Below, piece by piece: positions 55,072-64,000 of a DNA stretch of 64,000 bases. A program made the position numbers and the translations under genes. Positions within the stretch are counted from its first letter, which is position 1. Every line of letters starts with the position of its first letter. Origin of the DNA: Ceratorhiza oryzae-sativae (taxonomy: Eukaryota; Basidiomycota; Agaricomycetes; Cantharellales; Ceratobasidiaceae); the NCBI GenBank assembly GCA_030998015.1, contig JARWMV010000246.1, forward strand, positions 930,001 through 994,000, written 5' to 3'. The notes beneath the pieces are model-generated. The model made no database searches. It saw only the letters and a list, made by a program, of their open reading frames with translations, and was not told the DNA's origin.

Positions 55072-56878
55072 TATTTGGCTCTGGAATGCCCTCCTCAGGG
55101 TATAAAAGGACCTCTTCTGAGGCCCTTCCAGACCACCTCCCTTCACTCCTCTACTCAACCCAGACCAGTTATTGGTTTCTTTTTCTCTTTCTATTTCTCT
55201 TGTCTGTGTGTGATTTCTTATATAACTAGTACTGAGGAATAAAGTACCCTATTAGTTATATATTGTCTGATTCATTGTATCTTATATACAGAGTTATATA
55301 AAGATACAATATTGCCTGATTGAGTGTGACATTAAGTACCAGATATTAGAGGAAATCTAAGTACCTGTAGCTGAGGAAGTACATGCATTAGGCAGCCCTC
55401 CATCTATCCTATAAGCTACTGCTTAAAGTCTAGTATTAAGATTAGTATCAGTTAGTCCAAGCGACTAGGGCTGAACTACATTTAAGATATCTAAGGGAAC
55501 CTGACCATAGTAGTCTTGCTCTTTATACCTATAAATTAGTGAGTTTACACTGTGAAAGATTAAGACTACCTTGAGTGTTACTTGATTGCATTGCAACTAC
55601 TTTGAGCCTTCTTACTCTAGTCTAAGAAGTATTGAGTATGATTAGTGTATACTAACATATCTACATTTGCTTAAGCTCTAGATATTCAAGTGTACCCTGA
55701 CCCATAACATACATTCAGGCATGCAACTCATGTATCCAGAATAAACACTCAAACCAAGCACCTCCTGGTCTCCTCCAACCAATAGATTTACCAAACAAAC
55801 CTTGGGAGGAGATCACTTATGACTTGATTACTGGATTAAAAATGTCAGAAGGTTATGACACAATACTTACAGTGGTGGACTGATTATCAAAAATGGTACA
55901 CTTCATCCCCACAAATTCAGGAGCCACTGCAGTAGATGTTGCCAACCTATTTGTCAACTTTGTCTGGAAATTGCACAGATTACCCTGGAAAACCATATCA
56001 GACTGAGGACCCAACTTCAATGCTAAATTCCTTCACCAACTGTACAAACACCTAAATATTGAACCACATTACTCCATGGTGTACAGACCTCAGGTTGATG
56101 GGCAAAGCAAAAGGCTGAACCAATTTGTTGAAATATATCTTCATCACTATATAAATCATCGACAGACAGATTGGGTTGCAGCACTGCCTTTGGCAGAATT
56201 TGCATACAATAATGGGAAACACTCAGGATCAAACTATTTGCTGTTCTTTGCCTGCTATGGTTACAACCCAGATTTTACTGTGGGTAATACCAAAGAAAGC
56301 CAGGTACCTGCTGCTGATCAATATGCCAAACACCTCAAGGAAATCCAAGAAGAGGCTAAAGCTGCTCTAACAATTGCCAACTGAACATACTCTGAATACT
56401 ATAATTGGAAGCATTGCCAAGCACCCAAGATCAAAGTCAGATCAAAAGTTTTCCTAGATGGCTCAAATATCAAAACCATACGCCCTTCAAAGAAATTGGA
56501 TAACAGGTGTTTTGGACCATACAAAGTATTGGAGAAAATCAGGAAACACACCTTCAAACTGGAATTACCCAAATCCATGAAGGTTCACCCAGTATTCCAT
56601 ACTTCACTCTTATTCCCAAAACCAATGGATGACTATAACAGGCAACCTATCCCAGTGCCACCAGTGGTCACTCCTGATGGGGAAGAGGAATTTGAAGTAG
56701 AAGAAATCTTGGACTCTCAAAAGGTTGGAAGGAGATTGGAGTACTATGTCAAATGGAAAGGCTATGGACCAGAAGAAAATCTTTGGTTACCTAAAGCCGA
56801 ACTCAAGAATGCCCCTGAACAGGTAAAAGACTTCCACCGACTCCATCCCAATGCACTCGGACCTTGATGGGGGGGAAG

Positions 56879-57396
56879 TGTCATGGCCTAGACCATGACG
56901 CAGATTTAATTATAATTTTCTATATTTTATATTTCTATTTTCTTGCTTTTTGGACAAGTCCTGTTTAATCAGATATATGCATAGATTATTACTTACATGA
57001 TCATGTGACCTTGTTGTTGTTTATGACATGTTTGTATATTCTGGAATGTTCTGTTACATGGCACCATTTCTACATTGTACAATAGTTGTCTCATATCATT
57101 CATGTATTTGATCTAGCTTGTTGTATGAATATATAAAGGGAGAGTCTGAGAGCATTAAGCCTCAGAACTCGACCTCCTGTCGTATCCCCTCTACTACCTG
57201 TGTGACTCTTAGTCCATAGTCCCTGCCCAGTCCTCTTAAGGACAAGTGCACATACTTCTACCTCCCTGTGCCTTATTGCACCCTCACTGCATGTCCTACC
57301 TTAGACGTTGTCAGTACAGCCTCTGGCATCACTGCCCATAGGCCTGTCATCACCACTTAGGTGTTTGACATTATCTCTCAGGTTGTAGCTCTGACA
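56879..57396 (+). repeat. 3' LTR of element F (family 2)
   Basis: 518 bp, TGTCATGGCCTAGACC to GTAGCTCTGACA, with polypurine tract GGGGGGGAAG in front and TATATAAAGG box at about 57131. Followed by GTAGG. Confidence 0.92.
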
Positions 57397-57429
57397 GTAG
57401 GTGATTAGAGCAAACAAAGGTCCATAACC

Positions 57430-57763
57430 TGTTGAGAATTATACAATATATACATATTGACACTCAATGTACAAAGCTTCTTAGGGCTTTGGAAGTAAAG
57501 GAAAGTATATGTGAATTGCCTGGTGGGGAACTAGCAACAACAGTACAGGCTTTATATACTACATAGAAGCTGTACATATGGCAGAGAGACAAATACAGGT
57601 GATGGAGAAATACAAGTCACATCATTACAGGTTGTTAAGTCATATCAGAATAAATAAACTATTCACATCAGCAAATGCAAACAAATCAGATCAACAGAAA
57701 TAAACAAATCAGATCAGCATGTGAATGTTAGGTAAGTATCCTTATCATTCTATTTCCTCAACA
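57430..57763 (+). repeat. Possible solo LTR of a Ty1/copia-like element
   Basis: 334 bp with TGTTGAG at the start and CTCAACA at the end, AT-rich, no coding frame. TGTTGAGAAT is a common Ty1/copia LTR start. The flanks (TAACC, GTAGA) do not form a duplication. It lies at the left border of element I pol. An imperfect direct repeat (AACAAATCAGATCA twice) is at about 57681-57720. Confidence 0.45.
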
Positions 57764-60700
57764 GTAGACATAGTTTAGTATTAGGAATGTTGTGGCTCAA
57801 ATTACATAACCCTCATATAGATTGGCCTATTAAATGAGTTGATTTCAATTCTGCCTTTTGCAGTAAAAACTGTGTTCCCATGTCTAATGTAGTTTTCAGA
57901 AATGTTGGCAGTCATGTGAATTCTTTTGATGATGACCTAGGAGGTGTCAAGGTTTTTCAACCTCTTGAAGGCATCCAAAGGGACCCTGGAGCTGTTGTGG
58001 TGTGAAAACCACTTGAAGGCATCCCAGTTTCACTCCAAGACTATGTGGACATATTTGCTCACAACAATGTGGTGGTGGAATTACCTCCCCACTGGCTGGA
58101 TGATTTGGAGATAGTCCTCCAAGATCCACAAAAACCAGTTAAAGGTCCCATATATCCCTTATGCCCTTCAGACAATGAAGAATTACACTGGATACTCAAA
58201 GAGCAACTGGACAAAGGACCCATTAGACTGTCCAAGTCTCAGTATTGTTCACCAGTAATCTTTGTCCCAAAAAAGCACAGCAAAAGGAGAATGTGTGTTG
58301 ACTATTGTGCACTCAATGATAATATTGTAAAAAACTCATACCCCATTCTGCTTATATCTACATGAGTGGAAAAGCTAAGGGGCACCAAAATGTTTACAAC
58401 CTTGGATCTTAAATGGGGTTACAACCTTGTAAGGATCAAGGAGGGCAACAAATGGAAGACTGTGTTCAAAATGAAATATGGTTTGTTCAAATACTTGGTA
58501 ATGCCATTTGGGCTATGCAATGCTCCAGCTGCATTCCAAAACTTCATGAATGAAATCTTCTGGGATATTCTTGATGTCTACATAATTGTCTATCTTGACA
58601 ATATACTGATATTCTTGAAAAACCCTGAAGATCAAACCAAACATGTTGCAGAAGTACTTCCCTGATTAAGGCTTCATCAATTGTGCTGCAACTTGTCTTG
58701 ATGCATGTTCAGTGCTCCTGAAGTGGAATATCTAGGCTTTATTGCTAACAGTGAAGGAGTTTGTGCTAACCCAGCAAAAATCATGGAAGCAGTGAATTGG
58801 GCAACACCTAAATCCATGAAAGGCATACAGGAGTTCCTAGGCTTCATGAATTATTAATGCAAATTTATAGAGGATTTTGCTGGAAGAGCTTACTCATTGT
58901 ATCAGCTCCTGCAAAAAGAAAATCCTTAGTGGTGGGGTCAAAATGAAGAAAGCTCATTCAATATTCTTAAAAGAGCACTAGTCAAATCTCCTATCCTAAT
59001 CCAACCTGATGTATCCAAGGAGTTCACCCTGGAGTCCAACACTTCTGACTATGCCACTGGTGCAATCCTCAACCAGTTAGGCAAAGAAGGAAAGCTGCAT
59101 CCAGTGGCTGTTTACTCCAAAACCCTGTCACCTGCAGAGTGCAACTACAACATCCATGAGAAAGAGTTGTTAGCAATGATAAGGGTGTTTAAGGAATGGC
59201 ATCACCTGATTGAAGGCTCTGAAATCCCTATCAAAGTCTTAATGGATCACTGTAATTTGGAATATTTCCAAACAAAAAGGGACTTGAACCAAAGGCAGGC
59301 AAGATGGATGGGATTTTTAGCTGATTATAATTACAGGATTAAATACTGATCAGGGGCTCAAAATGGCAAAGCAGACATCCTCTCCTGTCAAGAAGATCTC
59401 TGGGAACAGGCACTTAAAGGGGGGGCTGAAATCCTGCTGCTTATCAGCCCTGAGCTTTTCATTTTGGCAATTCTGACCAACCATGCCCTCAATGACATGA
59501 TAAGGGATGTGTTACCAGACACTAAGTCTGTGTCAAAGATCCTGAAGTCTCTTGAGGAAAACATCCCAGTTAAAGGCTGGAATCTAGAAAATGTCTTGTT
59601 GGACTATCATGACCAAATTTATGTACCAAACAAGTTGGAAATCAGATGCAGAGTGATAGAAAGCCAGCATGACAATCCTTCAGCAGGGCACCCTGGGCAT
59701 TTCCAGACTCTCAACCTCCTTTCAAGGGATTACTATTGGTTGGGAATGAAAAGTTCCATTGTCAAATATGTACAGGCATGCAACTTGTGTATCCATAACA
59801 AACATTCAAATCAGACACCTCCTGGGTTACTCCAACCAATAGAATTACCCAATAAACCCTGGGAGGAAATCACCTATGACCTGATTGTTGGGTTACTGAT
59901 ATCTGAGGGATATGATGCAATATTAACAGTGGTCAACTGTCTTTCTAAGGTAGTTCATTTCATACCTACACACTCAAATGCCACCACAGTAGATGTTGCA
60001 AACCTATTTGTCAACTTTGTCTGGAGATTGCATGGACTTCCCTGAAAAACCATTTCAGATTTCAGACCCAACTTTAATGCAAAATTCTTGCACCAAATCA
60101 ACAGTCACCTGGGGATCAAGCCACATTACTCTATGGCTTATCAACCTCAGGTAGACTGACCAAGCAAACACCTAATCCAGTTTGTCAAAATATACCTTCA
60201 TCATTACATCAATCACTGTCAGACAGACTGGGTAGCTGTGCTTCTCTTAGCAGAATTCACATACAACAACAGGAAACATTCTGGATCTAACCACATGCTG
60301 TTCTTCACCTGCTTTGGTTACAACCCTGACTTTACAGTAGGAAATACCAAAGGAAGCAGTGTACCTCAAGCTAATGAATACACCAATCACCTCAAATCTA
60401 TCCATGACAAGGCTAAGGCAGCACTCACAACTGCAAACCAGACTTACACCAAGTACTATAATTGGAAGCATCATGAGGTGCCCAAGATCAAAGAAGGCTC
60501 AAAGGTTTTCTTTGACAGCTCTGACATTAAAGCCATACAACCATCTAAGAAGCTGGACAATCATCACTTTGGTCCACATAAGGTTATCAAGAAACTGGGG
60601 AAATATACATTCCAATTGGAATTGCCCAAATCCATGCAGGTGCACACAGTTTTCCATGTCTCACTCCTATTCCCCAAACCAGTTGACAAATACCAAAGGG

Positions 60701-60924
60701 AGCCAGTACCAGTGCCCATGGTTGTAACTGCTGAAGCTGAAGAGGAATATGAAGTTGAACAAATCCTGGACTTGCACAAAATCAGAAGATGTCTTGAATA
60801 TTATGTCAATTGGAAAGGCTACAGTGCAGAAGAGAATAGTTGGGAACCCAAAGCCCACCTGAAGAATGCACCTGAAGAACTAGCCAACTTCCACCAGGAT
60901 CACCCCAATGCACCTGGGCCTTGA
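57764..60924 (+). pseudogene. pol: Element I pol: one frame, about ten stops, no frameshift
   Basis: The frame (codons starting at positions such as 58045, 59104, 60238) is kept from about 57820 to the final TGA at 60922-60924. Visible: WLKLHNPHIDWP, RT (RRMCVDYCALN, catalytic box YLDN instead of YLDD), RNase H (SDYATGA, DHCNLEYF), integrase HHCC (HDNPSAGHPGHFQTL), core, chromodomain (EEYEVEQIL, VNWKGYS). Premature stops include 58003-58005, one after PILLIST (58363-58365), one after EVLP (58663-58665) and one after RIKY (59347-59349). Confidence 0.85.
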
Positions 60925-60935
60925 TGGGGGGGAAG

Positions 60936-61450
60936 TGTCATGGCCTAGACCATTAGCACAAATTTATTACAAATTTTAATCATTTTACTTTATCATAGAT
61001 TTCTTTGTATTTTGGACAAATCCTGTTTATTCAGATATATGCAGGTTATTTACCTAGATGTCATGTGACCTTGTTGTTGACTCATTGTTTGGTATTGCCA
61101 GAATGTTCTGGGATGACATGACATTAGTACTTCTTATTGGTCCTGGTATTTGATATGTACAGCCTCAGCTGTGAATATATAAGGGAGAGTCTGAGAGCAT
61201 TAAGCCTCAGAACTTGATCACCCGTTTTACCCCTGGCATCCTTCACACCAGTGATTGCCATGCTGCTTGGTACTTAGCCCAGCTAGCTTTCTAGCAAGTG
61301 CACTTTACTTATACTTGTCAATGCACCTTGTTGCAAACCCACCCTCTTGCTGTGCCATCTATCTTAGTGGTTGTGGTTTGACCTCTGGCCATCATAGCCT
61401 ATAGGTCTGCTCTCACCTCAGACATGTTGGGTCTTATCTGTTCAGGTTGT
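60936..61450 (+). repeat. 3' LTR of element I, cut by element J
   Basis: 515 bp starting TGTCATGGCCTAGACC, with the TATATAAGGGAGAG box. It ends at CAGGTTGT where the J LTR begins; family-2 LTRs continue AGCTCTGACA, so about ten bases should lie beyond J. Confidence 0.85.
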
Positions 61451-61902
61451 TGTCAGCAGCAACAAGTCAGGTGACAGCATGGATGCCTTCAGTCACAGAG
61501 CAGAGCTCAAGGGCAACTTGGTGATGATGACAAGGATAAGGGCAACAGCAACACATTGTAAGATAGTGAGCAAGGAGGAGAACAAGACTTGTATTGACAA
61601 GGAGGTCAAGTTTGTGAGGAGACCTTGTCAAACTTGACCCAGTTTATATACAATCTTCAAGCCACATCAAAACAAACACAACTATACTACAAGTCATATT
61701 GCTAAGTGATAGAAGCTGCTGCAGAGCTGCAGAATTTCACATCAAAGTTGAAATACACCTTCAGGAAGCAGTCTGGAACATTCCATGAGTCACATGATAC
61801 AGTTGTCCCATAAAAGGAAAGTGTGTTTTGAAAATGTTCTTAAAAATCATAATACATCAAGAAAATATTATATGTTGGGTATATGCATGTCAGGTCATGA
61901 CA
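61451..61902 (-). repeat. 3' LTR of element J
   Basis: 452 bp; plus strand TGTCAGCAGCAACAAG to GTCATGACA, followed by CTTCCCCCC. On the minus strand GTATATAAAC is followed about 30 bases later by ACAAACTTGACCTCC, the same kind of RNA start as in D. Confidence 0.85.
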
Positions 61903-61912
61903 CTTCCCCCCT

Positions 61913-64000
61913 TCAAGCTTGAGGGTCTTGGGGTTTCTTGGGTTGAGCTTTGTGGAAGTTTTCCAGCATCTCTGGTGCATTGGCTAGATCTTCATATGTT
62001 TGCCAGGTTTGCTTGTCATACCCTAAACATTTAACTAGGTACTCTGTGATGTGTCTTTGTCTATTATATCTGGAGTTGATGATTTGTTCCACCTCATATT
62101 TGATGTCCCCTTCTGGTGTGACTATAGGGGATGGTTGGGGTACTTCTTGGTCAAAAGGATCTTCTTTCTTCTGAGCAAGCAGTGATATATGGAAAACTGG
62201 GTGGATCTTCATGGTATGTGGTAAGTCTAGTTTGTATGCATGTGTCCTGTGTTTTGCAACCATGTTGAAAGGACCAATTCATTTGTTTGATAATTTCCTT
62301 GATGGTCTCTGGGTTTGGATGTTTTGTGCATCAAGCCAAAATTTGTCATTGATCCTGATTGCTTCTGGGGCTTTGTGCTTTTGGTCATAGTATGCCTTCA
62401 TTGAGTCTTGTGCCAACTCCAGGGCTGCATGGAGTTTGTCATAGCCCTTCTTCTGCCATTCAGCATGTTTGTCTGCTAATGGTAGTGATGGCTCAGTTTT
62501 GTCTCCTACCTGCAAATCTAGGGTGAAAACCATAGTTGGCATAGAAGGGGGTTTTCCCTGTGGATGTGTTGGTCCAATTGTTGTACACAAACTCAGCCAA
62601 CAGCAATAGTGATACCCAATTGTCTTGTCAATCTGATATGTAATGCCTAAGGTAGCTTTCTACTACTTGGTTTGCCCTTTCCAATTGTCTGTCTGTCTGT
62701 GGATGGTATGCTGTTGAGAAGGATGGCTTGATGTCCAATCATTTATTAGCTGCCTTAGGAATTGTGAAGCAAAGTTTGGACCTCTGTCAGATATGGTTTT
62801 CCTTGGTAGTCCATGTAGCTTCCAGATGTATGTGACAAATAGGTTGGTGCAATCTTTTGCTGATGCCTCTGATTGTGTGGGTATGAAATGAACCATTTTG
62901 TCAGGTGATCCACCACTGTAAATAAGGACCAAATCCTTCTGACACTGGCAGGCCTGTGATGAGGTCATATGTAATTTCTTCCCATGGTTTTTCAGGTATT
63001 GGTATTGGGTTGAGGAGACCAGGTGGTACAGCATTACTATGCTTGTTTTGTATGCATGATTCACAGTGGGCAATGTACTCATTGACTGTTTTCTTCATGG
63101 AAGACCAGGTGAATTTTTGGCTGATTAATTCAAGTGTTCTGAACTGGCTGGGGCAGCCTGCTGCAGGGTTGTCATGTTGGTTTTCTAGGATTAGTTTCTG
63201 TAGTGACCTGTCATGGGGTACATAAATGTGTCCCTTGAATTGTAGTAGGCCTTTGTCCCATTCCCAGTCTTTGACTTTTTCATTGTCCTCCAGTGCCTTT
63301 ACAATCTTAGCTAGGCATGTGTTACCTGGTATTGCATCCTGAATAAGTTGCTCTAGATTGTGGCCTGGTGTGATTTTTGCTTGCCCACAGTTCTGAGAGC
63401 TGCAAAAAATTTTCTGGTTTAAGCAGAGCCTGGCTCTCACTCCCCCCTTCTGGCAGGTGTCATGAAAGTCTTGATAGGATGTCTGCTCATCCATTTTTGG
63501 CCCCTTGGATGTACAGGATTTTGAAGTTAAATCTGGACAAGAACTCATGCCATCATGCAACTTGACCACTCAGCAGTTGGTTTGTTTTCCAATACTCCAG
63601 ATTTTTGCAATCTGATATGATCTGGATTGGGTGTTTGGATCCTTCCAACAAGTGATGCCAGTGTTTCAGTGCCTTGACAATTGCCAGCATCTCCTTGTTG
63701 TATATGTCATAGTTATGTTCAGCTGGGACCATTGCCTTTGACAGGTAGCTGACTGGGTGTAATCATCTGTCTTTGCCATATTGCATGAGTACTGCCCCTG
63801 TGGCATATCCTGATGCATCTGATTCAATGTAGAAGGGCTTTGACTGGTCTGGTTGAATCAGTAGTGGTGCTTCAATGAGTTTCTGCTTCAATGTTTGGAA
63901 CACATAATCTTGCTCCTTGGTCCATTCCCATTTTGTATCTTTTTGCACAGCTTGTATAGGCATTTGGCTGTTCTTGAGAAAACTTGTATGAACTGTCTTA
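61913..64000 (-). pseudogene. pol: Element J pol (RT end, RNase H, integrase, chromodomain), partial and decayed
   Basis: Segments in order from the right: RT thumb and RNase H start (63763-63963, ESDASGYATGA), RNase H end and HHCC (62901-63569, HDNPAAGCPSQFRTL), integrase core (62663-63082, ISDRGPNFASQF), then 62279-62590 and the chromodomain piece 61913-62263. The frame changes several times and there are stops, so this copy is dead. The N-terminal part lies outside the window. Confidence 0.8.

Larger units (their letters stand above)
47798..55709 (+). repeat. Solo family-1 LTR in element F, split by element H
   Basis: Parts 47798-48479 and 55077-55709 make one LTR of about 1315 bp (TGTTATGGATCAC...CCCATAACA), flanked by TACAT (47793-47797 and 55710-55714). 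The matching duplication and the lack of internal sequence show a solo LTR left by recombination between the two LTRs of a full element. Confidence 0.93.
47376..56867 (+). pseudogene. pol: Element F RNase H end, integrase and chromodomain
   Basis: Readable parts: GTKWKS-like tether, then MAILTNHSLNDLMRDALP, HHCC histidines (HDNPAAGHPGHFRTL), and after the insertion CNSCIQNKHSNQ, PWEEITYDLITGL, integrase core and chromodomain (EEFEVEEIL, VKWKGYG). One frame throughout, with TGA at 55880-55882, 56005-56007 and 56383-56385 region where C-family relatives have Arg. Terminal TGA at 56865-56867. Confidence 0.8.
47376..57396 (+). mobile_element. Element F: 5'-truncated family-2 element, split by a solo LTR and H
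   Basis: What remains is 47376-47797 and 55715-57396: end of RNase H, integrase, chromodomain, polypurine tract and 3' LTR. The left end is the border of B. The 5' half (5' LTR, gag, protease, RT) is not on the other side of B/A in this window. The TACAT duplication of the inserted solo LTR interrupts the integrase HHCC region after YTCAT-type sequence ATTACAT. Confidence 0.85.
57764..61450 (+). mobile_element. Element I: old family-2 relative, 5'-truncated
   Basis: Pol from the end of the protease onward, polypurine tract and an LTR cut by J. It is more diverged from C than F is. Nothing of its gag or 5' LTR is in the window; F and the possible solo LTR border it on the left. Confidence 0.82.
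61451..64000 (-). mobile_element. Element J: distant family-3 relative, runs off right edge
   Basis: 3' LTR at 61451-61902 and the C-terminal two thirds of pol in reverse. Pol resembles D, E and H (PGLLNPIPIPEKPWEE, chromodomain YEVEQIINSRYN) but is clearly diverged. The likely left duplication is GTTGT (61446-61450); its partner is outside. Confidence 0.85.

Noticed and set aside
1..64000. CRISPR arrays, rRNA, tRNA genes
   Set aside because: I saw no spaced direct-repeat array and no tRNA or rRNA signature; the context is a fungal repeat block.

Overview
The window looks like a repeat-rich stretch of a filamentous fungal genome, most likely a basidiomycete of the Agaricomycetes type. Only about the first 1.6 kb is ordinary host DNA. 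It holds a divergent gene pair: the 5' part of an unrecognised Ser/Pro/Arg-rich protein (minus strand, running off the left edge) and a five-exon gene for a UBX-domain protein of the TUG/ASPSCR1 (Ubx4-like) type with introns of 48-57 bp. Everything from about 1.87 kb to the right edge is nested LTR retrotransposons. Where the end of pol is visible, all are Ty3/gypsy chromoviruses with a C-terminal chromodomain.

Three LTR families can be separated by their termini. Family 1 (LTR about 1.31 kb, TGTTATGG...CCATAACA, PBS starting TGG): element A (+, 2332-37020, about 14.4 kb after removing what is inserted in it), element B (-, 37021-47375, internally deleted), a solo LTR (47798-55709, itself split) and a truncated LTR (1874-2331). 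Family 2 (LTR about 520 bp, TGTCATGG...CTCTGACA): element C (-, 4858-11120), a 5'-truncated element F (+, 47376-57396) and an older divergent element I (+, about 57764-61450). Family 3 (LTR about 376 bp, TGTCATGAACTGA...GTCGACA or GTCAACA): elements D (+, 15497-22438), E (-, 24200-31136) and H (-, 48480-55071), with a more distant relative J (-, 61451 to the right edge).

Nesting is documented by 5-bp target-site duplications: C in A gag (GCTTA), D in A reverse transcriptase (GTAGC), E in A integrase (AAGAA), the family-1 solo LTR in F integrase (TACAT), H in that solo LTR (TATTT). A 143-bp hAT-type MITE sits in an A accessory gene (8-bp TSD TTAGGGAC, empty site visible in B). A and B meet head to head at 37020/37021 without matching duplications, so this junction is a rearrangement or a misassembly.

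The most unusual biology is in families 1 and 3. Family 1 has an extra ORF before gag, a very long Gag with a collagen-like Gly-Pro-Pro tract, and three accessory genes between pol and the 3' LTR with TATA-like boxes and small spliceosomal introns. Copies A and B differ by the exact absence of one of these introns. Family 3 carries a 345-bp GT-AG intron in its leader (kept in D and E, precisely absent from H), a conserved chain of overlapping ORFs with Cys/His zinc motifs upstream of gag, an ATGA gag/pol overlap, and a primer-binding site complementary to the predicted 5' end of its own RNA, the Tf1-type self-priming arrangement. Family 2 shows the same arrangement with two G:U pairs. Decay of the copies is dominated by CG to TG/CA change: CGA codons become TGA, and the second Asp of the RT catalytic box has become Asn in H and I.
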